DNA of 64,000 nucleotides from Cellulomonas sp. S1-8 (lineage in GTDB: Bacteria; Actinomycetota; Actinomycetes; Actinomycetales; Cellulomonadaceae). Every line of letters begins with the position of its first letter. The stretch's first letter is position 1. Positions 18,136 to 27,531 of the stretch are shown here, in pieces. The DNA is taken from positions 3,906,001 to 3,970,000 of the forward strand of contig NZ_CP110806.1 of NCBI RefSeq assembly GCF_026184235.1, written 5' to 3'. Both the position numbers and the translations under genes were made by a program. The notes beneath the pieces are model-generated. The model ran no database searches and was not told the origin of the DNA. It saw only the letters and a program-made list of their open reading frames with translations.

Positions 18136-20973
18136 TCAGATGCCGTCGATCTGCTCGTCGATGACGCGCCCGCCGAGGACCTGCGCGACCAGCGGCGCCC
18201 CGACGAGGCCGGACTGGCCGATCGGGGGGTCGTCCGGGGACGGCTCGTCGGGCTCCAGGTTGCGGCCACGCGACTGCGCCGCGGCACGTGCGGCGGCCAC
18301 ACCGCGCTCACGGGCGGTGCCCCGCGCGGGGCCTGCCGCACTCGCCGCGTCCGCTTCGCCGGGCGCCGGCCGGGCGCCGGTCGCACCCGTGGTGTCGGTC
18401 GCCCGTGTCGGGCCGGTCGCGCCGGCGGGTGCGTCCGTGCGGCCGTCGCCGGCCGCGGGCGGTGCCGCGGACCCGGTGCGGTGTGCCGCGGTCGGCGCGC
18501 CCGAGGGCCCGGCAGACGGGCGACGCGCGGGCGGCGCACCGTTGCGCCACGGGTCGTCGGGCTCGTCGCCCGGCGGGATGTCGTCGTCGGGGTGGACCAC
18601 GACCGGTGGTCCCCCGCGGTCGGCGTCGGTGGGGGCATCCGGTCGGCCACCTGCCGGTCCGTTGCGTGCGCCCCCCGGCTCGTCTCCCGGGCCGGACTCC
18701 CAGGGTGGGACGGTGCGGGGGCCGGCACCGGATGCGGAGCCGTCCGTGGTCGCGGCCTCGCCGGGAGCGTGGCCGCCTGTGCCGGACGGGTCGGCGGCGG
18801 GACGCGGCGTGGTGGACCCCGCACCGGCGTGCGTCGGGCCGGCCGGCCGGTCGCCCCCACGTCGTGCGGGGGCGTCGACGGCGGGCGGCGGGGCGGTGCG
18901 GGGTGCAGTGCGGACCGGCTCGCCCCACGAGGCCGCGGCGCGCTCGGGCGACATCGCGCCCGGCTGGTCGGGCACGTCGGACGCCGACGCCGCCTGCGCG
19001 CTCGTCCCGCCGGGCTCGTCGAGCACCGCCTCGACGCGGGCCGTGACCCCGAGCGTCTCCGAGAGCGCCCGCGCGACGACCTCGCCGTGGTTGCTGTTGC
19101 GGAACGTCGTGACGAGGCCGGGCTGCGCGAACCCGAGCCGCAGCGTCGTGGCGTCGAGCTCGAGGATCTGCGCGTGCTGGTTGACCAGCGCCCACGACGG
19201 CAGCCGCAGCCGTCGCAGCGTCGTCAGGACGTCGGGCCACCGGCGCCGCAGCATCTCGGTGTCCGCCGCGGCGGCGACCGCGCCGGGGGCCGGGGGGGCG
19301 GCAGCCGCGGGGCGCTCCGGTGCGCTGGGCGCGACGGACGCGGGGGGCGCCTCGGCCGTGGGGGGCGCCTCGGCCGCGGGGTGCGAAGCGGCCGTGGGCG
19401 CCGCTTCGGGGCGATCCTCGAACGGGGAGGACGCAGCCTGTTCGGCGGGCACCGGCTCGCTCGCACGTGGCTCGGTCGCGCGTGGCTCGGTCGCGCGTGG
19501 CTCGGTCGCGCGTGGCTCGGTCGCGCGAGGTGCCGTCGCGCCCGGCGGGGGCGTCGGGCGCTCGGCCGTGCCGCCCGTCGGCCCGCCCTGCGGAGCGTTC
19601 ACCATCGGCGCATCCACCGGTGCGGCGGCGTCGGGCACAGGCGCGTCGTGCCCGCCGACACCCGCCGACGCAGCCTCCCGCTCGGGCGGCTCCGCCGCCG
19701 CACCCGGCGACGCGCTGCCCGCCGCGGGGACGCTCGTCTCCGGGGGGGTGCCCGCGGGGCGGCCGGACACCATTCCACCCGGCACACCCGGGACCTCCGC
19801 CGCTGCCCCGCCCACCGGCAGGCCGCGCTCGAGCCGGTCGAGGCGCGCACCGTGGCCGGACCGGGAGTCGTCGACGCTCGGCAGCAGCAGCCGGGCCATG
19901 AGTAGCTCGAGGTGCAGCCGCGGCGACGTCGCGCCGACCATCTCGGTCAGCGCGGCGTTGGCGAGGTCGGCCGATCGCGAGACCTCCGACATGCCGAGGT
20001 GGGTGGCCTGGCGACGCATGCGGTCGAGCTGGTCGGCCGGGACGTCGCGCAGCACGGCGCCGGCGGCCTCGCCGGACGCGGCGATGATGATGAGGTCACG
20101 CAGCCGCTCGAGCAGGTCCTCGACGAAGCGTCGCGGCTCGTGGCCCGTCGCGATCACGCGCTCGACGACGCGGAACGCGGACGCCCCGTCGCGGGCGGCG
20201 ATGGCGTCGACGAGGTCGTCGAGCAGCGACGTGTGCGTGTAGCCGAGGAGCGCGACCGCGCCCTCGTAGTCCAGTCCGGCGGGGCCGGAACCGGCGATGA
20301 GCTGGTCGAGCACCGACAGGGTGTCGCGGACGGACCCGCTGCCCGCCCGGACGACGAGCGACAGCACGCCGGCGCCGACGGTCACGCCCTCGGTGGCGCA
20401 CAGCTGCTCGAGGTACGGCACGAGCACGTCGGGCGGTACGAGCCGGAACGGGTAGTGGTGGGTGCGCGAGCGGATCGTGCCGATGACCTTGTCGGGCTCC
20501 GTCGTCGCGAAGATGAACTTCACGTGCGGCGGCGGCTCCTCCACGATCTTGAGCAGCGCGTTGAAGCCCTGCGGGGAGACCATGTGGGCCTCGTCGAGGA
20601 TGAAGACCTTGTACCGGTCGCGCGCGGGGGCGAACGTCGCGCGCTCCCGCAGCTCACGGGCGTCGTCGACGCCGCCGTGGCTGGCCGCGTCGATCTCGAC
20701 CACGTCGAGCGACCCGCTGCCGCCGCGCGCGAGCTCGAGGCACGACGGGCACACGCCGCACGGGGTGTCGGTGGGGCCCTCGGCGCAGTTGAGGCAGCGG
20801 GCGAGGATGCGCGCGCTCGTCGTCTTGCCGCACCCGCGCGGACCGGAGAACAGGTAGGCGTGGTTGGACTGCCCGGAGCGCAGCGCCTGCCGCAGGGGTG
20901 CGGTCACGTGGTCCTGCCCGATGACCTCGGCGAAGGACTCGGGCCGGTACCTGCGGTACAGCGCTGTCGTCAC
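18136..20973 (-). CDS. dnaX: DNA polymerase III subunit gamma/tau
   Basis: 945-aa clamp-loader subunit. The AAA+ ATPase domain (1-~230) has Walker A GPRGCGKTTSARIL, a zinc site (CLNC ... CGVCPSC), and the sensor region FIFATTEPDKVIGTIRSR. Domain III follows to about 370. The remaining ~570 residues are Pro/Ala-rich and disordered, apart from an island at about 580-660 (WPDVLTTLRRLRLPSW ... FRNSNHGEVV) that likely contacts the polymerase. GTG start. Five 15-base repeats in the tail encode TEPRA units. No slippery A-run typical of enterobacterial frameshifting was seen. Confidence 0.96.
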   Translation of the reverse strand: MTTALYRRYRPESFAEVIGQDHVTAPLRQALRSGQSNHAYLFSGPRGCGKTTSARILARCLNCAEGPTDTPCGVCPSCLELARGGSGSLDVVEIDAASHGGVDDARELRERATFAPARDRYKVFILDEAHMVSPQGFNALLKIVEEPPPHVKFIFATTEPDKVIGTIRSRTHHYPFRLVPPDVLVPYLEQLCATEGVTVGAGVLSLVVRAGSGSVRDTLSVLDQLIAGSGPAGLDYEGAVALLGYTHTSLLDDLVDAIAARDGASAFRVVERVIATGHEPRRFVEDLLERLRDLIIIAASGEAAGAVLRDVPADQLDRMRRQATHLGMSEVSRSADLANAALTEMVGATSPRLHLELLMARLLLPSVDDSRSGHGARLDRLERGLPVGGAAAEVPGVPGGMVSGRPAGTPPETSVPAAGSASPGAAAEPPEREAASAGVGGHDAPVPDAAAPVDAPMVNAPQGGPTGGTAERPTPPPGATAPRATEPRATEPRATEPRATEPRASEPVPAEQAASSPFEDRPEAAPTAASHPAAEAPPTAEAPPASVAPSAPERPAAAAPPAPGAVAAAADTEMLRRRWPDVLTTLRRLRLPSWALVNQHAQILELDATTLRLGFAQPGLVTTFRNSNHGEVVARALSETLGVTARVEAVLDEPGGTSAQAASASDVPDQPGAMSPERAAASWGEPVRTAPRTAPPPAVDAPARRGGDRPAGPTHAGAGSTTPRPAADPSGTGGHAPGEAATTDGSASGAGPRTVPPWESGPGDEPGGARNGPAGGRPDAPTDADRGGPPVVVHPDDDIPPGDEPDDPWRNGAPPARRPSAGPSGAPTAAHRTGSAAPPAAGDGRTDAPAGATGPTRATDTTGATGARPAPGEADAASAAGPARGTARERGVAAARAAAQSRGRNLEPDEPSPDDPPIGQSGLVGAPLVAQVLGGRVIDEQIDGI
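19456..19530 (-). repeat. Five 15-bp repeats inside dnaX
   Basis: Near-identical units of CTCGGTCGCGCGTGG on the plus strand, encoding repeated TEPRA on the minus strand in the disordered tail of gamma/tau. In-frame length change would be tolerated. Confidence 0.85.
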
Positions 20974-21052
20974 GCCCCGAGCCTAAGCGTCACCGCCGAC
21001 ACGGCACGCCGCCTCGGCGACCCGGACCTGACGCCCCGGGGCGGGACGGGGG

Positions 21053-22411
21053 TCAGTCCGCGCGGACGACCGTGTCCGCCAGGACGCGGTGCAGCAGCGG
21101 GCGGGACGACTCCGTCGCCGCCAGGACCAGGCCGACGCCGACGGTGAGGCTGACGAGCAGGAGCAGGAGCCCCGACGGGTCCGTGACCGCGGCCATGCCG
21201 AACAGCGGGAAGAACATCACCAGCGCCGCGGCCGCCGACCCGACGGACACGACCAGCAGCGGCACCAGCACCTCGCGACGCCGCACGCGGTCGAACAGCT
21301 CGACGGGCACCCCGGCGAGCCGCGCGAGCGCGAGCTCCCGCCGCCGGTCCAGCACCGCGGCGGCCTGCGCGATGCCCGCGGACACGGCCGCGAGGACGAA
21401 CGCGATCGCCAGCGTGAGCAGCGCACCGGTCAGGATGTCCGCGGTGACCATCGCGGACACCGGGTCCTGGCCCGGCTGCGTGAGCGCCGGCACCACCGCG
21501 AGGCATCCCGCGACGAACGACGCGAGCCCCAGCCCGCCGACGACGCGCCACACGGCCCGGGGGTCGTCGAGCAGCCGACGCGCCGCGAGCAGCTGCTCGG
21601 GTGTGCGGGCGCGCCGCAGCCGCACCCGGCCCAGGACGCCCAGCAGCCACGGCCCGACGGCGTTCATCGTGAGGAACGCCACCGCGAGGCACGTCAGCAG
21701 CGCACCGACGAGCAGGGCGGCGAGCATCTGCCCGAACGCGGACACGGCCATGAAGGCCCCGACCGCCAGGACGGCGACGACGACCCGCGCGGCCCTCAGC
21801 CGGGGTCGCGCCTCCCGCCGCGCGACGCCCAGCGGGGACACGACGACGCGTCGCAGCGACACCGCCCCGCTGACGCCGGCGAGCAGCGGCACCGCGAGCC
21901 AGGCGAGCAGCACGGCGGGCACGCCGACCCACAGCTCGCCCGCGGTGAACGGCCGACCCTGGAACGGGACCTGCGTCCACACCGGCAGCAGCGCGCCGTA
22001 CAGGACGGTCCCGGCGACCGCACCGGCCAGGCCCTGCAGCGCGGTCTCGACCAGCGTCAGGCCGAGGACCTCGCGCGGCGTCGCGCCGACGAGCCGCAGC
22101 GCCGCGAGCCGTGCGTCGCGCCGCGCGACGCCGAGCCGTGCCGCGGCACCGCCGAGCGTGGCCAGCGGCACCACCAGCAGGATCGTCGCGGTGACCGCGA
22201 GCGTCACGTAGAAGCCGCCGGCCTCCCGGTCGACGTCCGTCACCGGCTGCGCCGCACGCGCCATGAAGCCGAGCAGCGCCGCCACGACGGACAGCGTCAG
22301 CGCGGTCGACACCGCGAACGCGGTGACCGCGAGGACCGTCGTCGTGCGGCTGTCGCGGCCGCCCGCGCGCTGCAGCCGCGGCGCGAGCGCCAGGACCGGG
22401 TTCAGGCTCAC
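21053..22411 (-). CDS. ABC transporter permease (FtsX-like)
   Basis: 452-aa permease with about eight to ten hydrophobic segments arranged as two FtsX-like halves. The half-repeat features LGVARRDARLAALRLVGATPREVLGLTLVE (~85-115) and LDRRRELALARLAGVPVELFDRVRRREV (~355-385) are typical of the ATPase-contact loop. GTG 22411 overlaps the TGA of the upstream ATPase gene (GTGA). MacB/LolCDE-like or antimicrobial-peptide-type exporter; no large outer domain, so simple lipid or peptide extrusion is more likely than a MacB pump. Confidence 0.88.
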   Translation of the reverse strand: MSLNPVLALAPRLQRAGGRDSRTTTVLAVTAFAVSTALTLSVVAALLGFMARAAQPVTDVDREAGGFYVTLAVTATILLVVPLATLGGAAARLGVARRDARLAALRLVGATPREVLGLTLVETALQGLAGAVAGTVLYGALLPVWTQVPFQGRPFTAGELWVGVPAVLLAWLAVPLLAGVSGAVSLRRVVVSPLGVARREARPRLRAARVVVAVLAVGAFMAVSAFGQMLAALLVGALLTCLAVAFLTMNAVGPWLLGVLGRVRLRRARTPEQLLAARRLLDDPRAVWRVVGGLGLASFVAGCLAVVPALTQPGQDPVSAMVTADILTGALLTLAIAFVLAAVSAGIAQAAAVLDRRRELALARLAGVPVELFDRVRRREVLVPLLVVSVGSAAAALVMFFPLFGMAAVTDPSGLLLLLVSLTVGVGLVLAATESSRPLLHRVLADTVVRAD

Positions 22412-23292
22412 CGCGCACCGCCCGTGCCGAAGACGTCGGCGACGCGCGCCGCGCCGAGGTCCGCGGGCAGCGGCCGCCGCCCCGCCGCGCGCTCCCCCGG
22501 CCGCGGCCCGACCCCGCCGGTCGTCGTCGAGCCGGGTGCCACGACGAGCCCGTCCCGCATGTCGATGCGCCGGTCGCACCAGGCCGCGACATCGGCGTCG
22601 TGCGTGACGACGACGAGCGACGCGCCCACCGCACGCGTCGACTCGACCAGCAGCTGCATGACGTCGTGCCCCGTCGACTGGTCGAGGGACCCCGTCGGCT
22701 CGTCGGCGAACACCACCTCGGGGCGCGTGACGAGGGCGCGCGCCACCGCGACGCGCTGCGCCTGACCGCCGGACAGCTCGCCCGGCCGACGCCCGCCCTC
22801 GACCCCGAGCCCCAGCGCCGCGAGCCACCGGTCGGCGGCCCCCTCCGCGTCCGCGCGGGACGCGCCCGTGAGCATCGCCGGCAGCGCGACGTTCTCGCGC
22901 GCCGACAGCTCCGAGAGCAGCTGGCCGAACTGGAAGACGAACCCGTAGCGCCGACGGCGCAGCAGCGACCGCTCCTTCTCGGACAGCCCCTGCACCTCCT
23001 GCCCGCGCAGCATCACGACCCCGCCCGTCGGCACGAGGATCCCGGCCAGCACGTGCAGCAGCGTCGACTTGCCGGAGCCCGACGGCCCCATGACGGCCAG
23101 GGACTCGCCGTCCGCGAGGTCGACGTCGACGCCCGCGAGCGCCGGGGTCTCACCGAACCGGTGCACGAGGCCGCGGGCCGCCAGGCGTGGCGTCGCACCG
23201 GCCCAGGCGGACGTCGCGGGCGCGTCGAGCGGGCGGGCGTCGTGGGATGCGGGGGCGGGCGGGCCGGGCGAGGTGGGGGCCGGGTGCGTCAT
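22408..23292 (-). CDS. ABC transporter ATP-binding protein (LolD/MacB-like)
   Basis: 294-aa ATPase. Walker A GPSGSGKST, Q-loop FQFGQLLSELSARENV, signature LSGGQAQRVAVARAL, Walker B VVFADEPTGSLD, H-loop THD. The order and FADEPTG are typical of ATPases paired with FtsX-like permeases. About 40 residues at the N-terminus and 40 at the C-terminus are low-complexity. The next gene is its coupled permease. No ribosome site decides the ATG at 23292, so an internal start is possible. Confidence 0.92.
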   Translation of the reverse strand: MTHPAPTSPGPPAPASHDARPLDAPATSAWAGATPRLAARGLVHRFGETPALAGVDVDLADGESLAVMGPSGSGKSTLLHVLAGILVPTGGVVMLRGQEVQGLSEKERSLLRRRRYGFVFQFGQLLSELSARENVALPAMLTGASRADAEGAADRWLAALGLGVEGGRRPGELSGGQAQRVAVARALVTRPEVVFADEPTGSLDQSTGHDVMQLLVESTRAVGASLVVVTHDADVAAWCDRRIDMRDGLVVAPGSTTTGGVGPRPGERAAGRRPLPADLGAARVADVFGTGGAR

Positions 23293-23429
23293 GCCCCCAG
23301 CGTGCGGGGGTGCGGGGTCCCGGGGCGTCCGGCGACGGACCCGTCCGCTCGCGCGGGGACTGCGACCGCGGGGGGACCCGGCGGGCGGCGGCGCCCGCCC
23401 CGGGTCGCACGCCGACGCGTCGTCGGGCA

Positions 23430-23530
23430 TGCAAGGACCCCCCGCACACCCGCCAGAGCTCGCCTGCCCTTGCTGCCTTCCGGCCCTGGGGGAGTTCAGC
23501 GAGATGACGCCGTACGAGGGGTCTGTGCAC
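23430..23530 (-). ncRNA. ffs: Signal recognition particle RNA (4.5S-like, small bacterial type)
   Basis: The minus strand carries the diagnostic SRP apical domain with CAGGGCCGGAAGGCAGCAAGG (symmetric loop plus GGAA-type tetraloop). The ends pair (TGCA...GACCCC with GGGGTC...TGCA), giving a ~100-nt hairpin. It binds Ffh and targets nascent membrane proteins to the translocon. Exact mature ends are estimated from pairing. Confidence 0.95.
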
Positions 23531-23602
23531 CACTTTAGCCCAGGACCCGGGACGACCGTGACGGCCGGCGGGCCTCCACGGGCGGACCGGGCGGGCGCGT
23601 CG

Positions 23603-24733
23603 TCAACGACCCACCGGGGGGAGCCGCTGCGTGGGCGGCCCGTCGTCGCCGTCCTGCCGGGCGATGCGCTCGGTGGCCGGGCCCCCGGCCTGGGGGGTCC
23701 GACGCACGCGCGCGGTGCCGCTCGACGTGACGCTGCGGCGCGGCGGGCGCGACGCGGGAGGCAGGCCGGAGTCGGCCGAGGGCGCGGGCTGCACGGCCCC
23801 CGCCGACGCGCGGGGCGGGACGCCGCCCGTCGTGCGTGCGGAGTCGCGGCGCGGCGCCGGTGCGGTGCGCATCGGCGCGGTGGGTGCGGGCTCGACGACC
23901 TCGGCGTCCACGACGTCCTCGGTGCCGGCCGGGCGGGCGGGCTCGGGCTCGGCCTGCGGGGCGGGCTCGGGCGCCGGGGGCGGCGTCGGGGCGGCCGGGG
24001 TCGGGGCGGCGGGCGTGGTCGCGGCAGAGGGCACCGCGCGCTGCCCGGCGGCGCCGCGGGCCGGGTCGTTGGCACCCCACTCGGGCCAGTCGGCGAGCGC
24101 GTCGTCGTCGTCGGGCGCGGTGGCCTGCGTCGGGACCTCGCTGACGGTCGGCGTCGCACCGGTGGCCGTGACGGGGCCACGTGCGGTGGCGTCGGCGGGG
24201 CCGGCGGACCGGTCGACCGGCGCGGTGGCGTCCGTGCGCTCGACGGGCGCCGGCAGGAGGCGCGCGGCGCCCCACAGCCCGAGGCCCAGGACGACGGTGT
24301 ACGTGCCGCCGAGCACCAGCAGCACGGCGACCGCGACGCGCTCCGGGACGTCCAGCGACAGCGCGAGCACGACGCCCAGCACCGTCACGACGACGCCCCA
24401 CACCCACGCCACGACCGCGAGGCGGTGCACGACCCCCGGGTGCCCGCGGCGCAGCGCGACGACCGTGCCGAGCGCGCCCACGAGGGTCGTCACCAGCGCG
24501 ACCGCGGTGACGACGAGCCACGTCGCAGCCCCCTGCACGGCGAGCACCAGCAGCCCGACGAGCACCATCGCCACGGCGGGCAGCGTCAGGAGGCCGAGCA
24601 CGACGCCGGCGAGCGGCGCGCGCCACGCATCGCCCTCCCAGCGGTCCGCCCACCGGTCGGACGTCACGTCGGGGGCGGGGCCGGAGGCGTACGGCGGGTG
24701 GTCCTCGGGGCGCTGCGGCCGGTCGTCAGTCAT
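23603..24733 (-). CDS. Membrane protein with disordered C-terminal tail
   Basis: 376-aa protein of no recognised family. Residues 1-37 are hydrophilic, four hydrophobic segments lie at about 40-155, and the last ~215 residues are Pro/Ala/Thr-rich and acidic, probably disordered and cytoplasmic. It lies directly upstream of the SRP RNA on the same strand (~70 bases from stop to RNA). The start MTDDRPQRPEDHPPY is typical of a cytoplasmic N-terminus. Function unknown. Confidence 0.75.
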   Translation of the reverse strand: MTDDRPQRPEDHPPYASGPAPDVTSDRWADRWEGDAWRAPLAGVVLGLLTLPAVAMVLVGLLVLAVQGAATWLVVTAVALVTTLVGALGTVVALRRGHPGVVHRLAVVAWVWGVVVTVLGVVLALSLDVPERVAVAVLLVLGGTYTVVLGLGLWGAARLLPAPVERTDATAPVDRSAGPADATARGPVTATGATPTVSEVPTQATAPDDDDALADWPEWGANDPARGAAGQRAVPSAATTPAAPTPAAPTPPPAPEPAPQAEPEPARPAGTEDVVDAEVVEPAPTAPMRTAPAPRRDSARTTGGVPPRASAGAVQPAPSADSGLPPASRPPRRSVTSSGTARVRRTPQAGGPATERIARQDGDDGPPTQRLPPVGR

Positions 24734-24859
24734 GGGACCACGCTAACGAGCGCGGGACGATCCGGACATGCGTCCGCCTCCGTCCCGGCCGACCTGCACC
24801 GTCCCCTCACACGACGTGGCGCGCGCAGGGCGTCCGGCGCCCGGCCGCCGCGGCGGGCC

Positions 24860-26167
24860 ATGATGGTCGGCATGCCGACCCCGAGCACCGCCCGCCCCGA
24901 GCCGATCCGCGCCGCGTCGTCGCCCATCCGGACGGCACGGGGGTCCGTCGCGGTCGTCGGCGGGTACGTCGTGTCCGTGGCGTCCGCGCCGCTCGACGGG
25001 GCGACCGTGCTCGTCGAGGACGGCGTGGTCACGGCCGTCGGCACCGACGTCGTCGTGCCCGACGGGGTCCGGGTCGTCGACGCCCGCGGGCGGTGGGTGC
25101 TGCCGGGGTTCGTCGAGGCGCACGCGCACATGGGCGTGATGGAGGAGGCCGAGGGCTGGGCCGGCGACGACACCAACGAGAAGACGGGGCCCAACGGTGC
25201 GGCGCTACGTGCGATCGACGGGATCAACGTCGAGGACGAGGGGTTCCGGGACGCGCTGGTCGGCGGCGTGACGTCGGCCGTCGTCAAGCCGGGGTCGGCC
25301 AACCCGATCGGCGGGCGGACGGTGGCGATCAAGACGTGGGGCGGGCGGACCGTCGACGAGCAGGTGATCCGGCACGACGTGTCCGTGAAGTCCGCGCTCG
25401 GGGAGAACCCGAAGCGCGTGTACGGCGAGCAGAAGAAGCTGCCGTCGACGCGCCTGGGCGTGGCCGCGGTGATCCGGCAGGCGTTCCTCGACGCGCAGGG
25501 CTACGTCGCGCGTCGCGACGCCGCGGCCGCCAAGGGCGAGCCGTTCGACCGCGACCTCGCCAAGGAGACGCTCGCGGCCGTGCTGGCCGGTGAGCTGGCG
25601 TGGGACCAGCACACGCACCGCGCGGACGACATCGCCACGGCGCTGCGCCTGGCCGACGAGTTCGGGTACCGCCTCGTGATCAACCACGGCACCGACGCCG
25701 CCGCCGTCGCGGACGTGCTGGCCGAGCGGGACGTGCCGGTGATCTTCGGGCCGATGTTCACGTCACGCTCCAAGGTCGAGCTGCGCAACCGGTCGATCGC
25801 GCACCTGGGCGTGCTGGCGCGCGCGGGCGTGCGGGTCGCGATCACGACCGACCACCCGGTCGTGCCGATCAACTTCCTGGTGCACCAGGCGTCGCTGGCC
25901 GTGAAGGAGGGGCTGGACCGGGACACGGCGCTGCGCGCGCTGACCGTCAACCCCGCATCGTTCCTGGGCCTGGACGACCGGGTGGGGGCGCTGACGCCGG
26001 GGCTCGACGGGGACGTCGTGGTCTGGTCGGGCGACCCTCTGGACGTGAACTCGCGCGCCGAGCACGTCTTCGTCACGGGCACCGAGGTCTACACGTGGGA
26101 CCCGGCGGCCCGCGGCGGCCTGGGCGAGGGCCGCGTCCGCGAGCGCGGGGAACGCTTCACCCCCTGA
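24860..26167 (+). CDS. Amidohydrolase family protein
   Basis: 435-aa metal-dependent hydrolase of the imidazolonepropionase-like branch. The N-terminal strand region (DARGRWVLPGFVEAHAHMG) supplies the HxH metal pair. Further ligands are in QHTHRADD, VINHGTDA and AITTDHPV, and the C-terminus ends with the usual LTVNPASFLGLDDRVGALTPGLDGDVVVWSG. Substrate unknown. Two other in-frame ATGs (24863, 24872) follow within 12 bases and no ribosome site decides between them. Confidence 0.88.
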   Translation: MMVGMPTPSTARPEPIRAASSPIRTARGSVAVVGGYVVSVASAPLDGATVLVEDGVVTAVGTDVVVPDGVRVVDARGRWVLPGFVEAHAHMGVMEEAEGWAGDDTNEKTGPNGAALRAIDGINVEDEGFRDALVGGVTSAVVKPGSANPIGGRTVAIKTWGGRTVDEQVIRHDVSVKSALGENPKRVYGEQKKLPSTRLGVAAVIRQAFLDAQGYVARRDAAAAKGEPFDRDLAKETLAAVLAGELAWDQHTHRADDIATALRLADEFGYRLVINHGTDAAAVADVLAERDVPVIFGPMFTSRSKVELRNRSIAHLGVLARAGVRVAITTDHPVVPINFLVHQASLAVKEGLDRDTALRALTVNPASFLGLDDRVGALTPGLDGDVVVWSGDPLDVNSRAEHVFVTGTEVYTWDPAARGGLGEGRVRERGERFTP

Positions 26168-26247
26168 CCACTCACTCCCGGCCCCGCCCCGCCCGCGAGA
26201 GGGCGATCCAGCACTGTCGGTCTCAGCACTTGGACCGCGCCGGTACC

Positions 26248-26300
26248 GAGACCGGGCTGAGTCGTCGTCTGGCGGCCAGAAGACCACTCAGGCCGGTCTC
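26248..26300. terminator. Bidirectional hairpin between amidohydrolase and AAA ATPase genes
   Basis: Arms GAGACCGGGCTGAGT (26248-26262) and ACTCAGGCCGGTCTC (26286-26300), one mismatch, 23-base loop, between convergent genes. A single arm of the dispersed GAGAGGGCGATCC element lies just upstream (about 26196-26211). Confidence 0.6.
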
Positions 26301-26349
26301 GATCCGCCGCCGTCCCAGGACGTGGACACGGGACCGGGGCAGGGCCGCG

Positions 26350-27129
26350 TCAGTCCGTCAGGACGTGACGCAGGTACCGCTGCGGGTCGTCGAGGAACCC
26401 GCGCCACCCCGTCACGAGATCCAGGTCCTCCCAGGCGCACTCGCGGAGCCCCCACTCCCCGACCTCGTAGATGGTCGCGCCGGGCAGCGCCGCCAGCAGG
26501 GGCGAGTGCGTCGAGAGGATGACCTGCGAGTCGCGTCGGACGAGGTCGTGCAGGTGCTGCAGCAGCGCGAGGCTGCCGGTGAACGACAGTGCCGACTCGG
26601 GCTCGTCGAGCACGTACAGGCCGGGACGCATCATGCGGGACCCGATGAGCTCGAGGAACGACTCCCCGTGCGACAGCTCGTGGAAGTCGGGGTCGAAGCC
26701 GCCGGGGTGCTCGTCGAGGTAGGTGTAGAAGCCGTGCATCGTCTCGGCCCGCAGGAAGAACCCGCGCCGGGGCGCGCCGGCGCCCCGGACCAGGCTGATG
26801 TCGTGCGCGAAGCCCGACTCGGTGGGGCGCGTGCGGTGCATCGAGCCGGTCGACCCGCCCTCGGCGGCCATGCCGAACGTGGTGGCGATGCCCTCCACCA
26901 GCGTCGACTTGCCCGCCCCGTTGTCGCCGACCAGGATCGTCGCCGCCGTGAGGTCCCACCCCTGCTCCAGCACCTGCCGGACCGCGGGGATACCCAGGTG
27001 CCAGTCCCCGCCGCGCTCCCCGTCGAGCTTGGGGTCCCCCGCCTCGACGCGGCGCACCGGCAGCATGCTCCACGGACCCGTGCGCGCCACCATGCGCCCA
27101 GCCCACCACGCGCCACCGACAGCGGGCAT
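26350..27129 (-). CDS. AAA family ATPase (SMC/ABC-like, single-domain)
   Basis: 259-aa ATPase with Walker A VGDNGAGKST near residue 70, signature-like LSHGESFLELI, Walker B GLYVLDEPESALSFTG and an H-loop STHSP. The compact layout matches stand-alone AAA_21/AAA_23-type ATPases, some of which work in nuclease or defence pairs. No nuclease partner is adjacent here. Start uncertain: ATG 27129 is the longest; later in-frame ATGs at about 27093 and 27066 would remove poorly conserved leader residues. Confidence 0.85.
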   Translation of the reverse strand: MPAVGGAWWAGRMVARTGPWSMLPVRRVEAGDPKLDGERGGDWHLGIPAVRQVLEQGWDLTAATILVGDNGAGKSTLVEGIATTFGMAAEGGSTGSMHRTRPTESGFAHDISLVRGAGAPRRGFFLRAETMHGFYTYLDEHPGGFDPDFHELSHGESFLELIGSRMMRPGLYVLDEPESALSFTGSLALLQHLHDLVRRDSQVILSTHSPLLAALPGATIYEVGEWGLRECAWEDLDLVTGWRGFLDDPQRYLRHVLTD

Positions 27130-27144
27130 CGCCCGCGGGGACGA

Positions 27145-27513
27145 TCACGCCGTCGGGCCGACGACCGCTCCCCGGTGCGGACGCGGCGTCGGACCGGCGA
27201 CACGTTCCCGCAGGGTGGGCACGCCCGGGCCGTCGAGCTCGTCCACGTACGTAGCCCGGCCGGCCATGCTCATGACGAGGGCGAGCGTCGTCCCGGTGAC
27301 GAGCGGGCCGTCACCGGCGCGGAACGGGCCGTCGTCGGCGCGCAGCCCCAGCCCGGCGACGTGCCTGCGGCTGTCGACGGTGAAGTCGCGCCGGGCGAAG
27401 AAGTCGGCGACGGGCGTCAGGGCGTCGACGCTCGGCGTGCGCGTGAGCCCCAGGGGCCGCCGGATGTCGTGGGCGTGCACCACGACCTCCCCCAGCGTCG
27501 GGCTGACCGGCAC
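27145..27513 (-). pseudogene. Truncated maleylpyruvate isomerase-family mycothiol-dependent enzyme (C-terminal fragment)
   Basis: About 122 codons matching only the C-terminal half of the actinobacterial MDMPI/DinB-like family: GEVVVHAHDIRRPLG, ADFFARRDF, GLGLRADD, GDGPLVTG, MAGRATYVDELDGPGV. The N-terminal helical bundle, about 90-100 residues with metal-binding His, is missing. The frame upstream of 27513 is open but encodes nothing like the family, because it runs antisense into the metallopeptidase gene. Probably a remnant left by a rearrangement; a start at GTG 27513 would give a short non-catalytic product. Confidence 0.7.
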
Positions 27514-27531
27514 GTGGACTACCGTCGGCGC

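Noticed and set aside
18136..20973. Programmed frameshift in dnaX
   Set aside because: No A-rich slippery heptamer or downstream stem was seen; high-GC actinobacterial dnaX usually encodes one long product.
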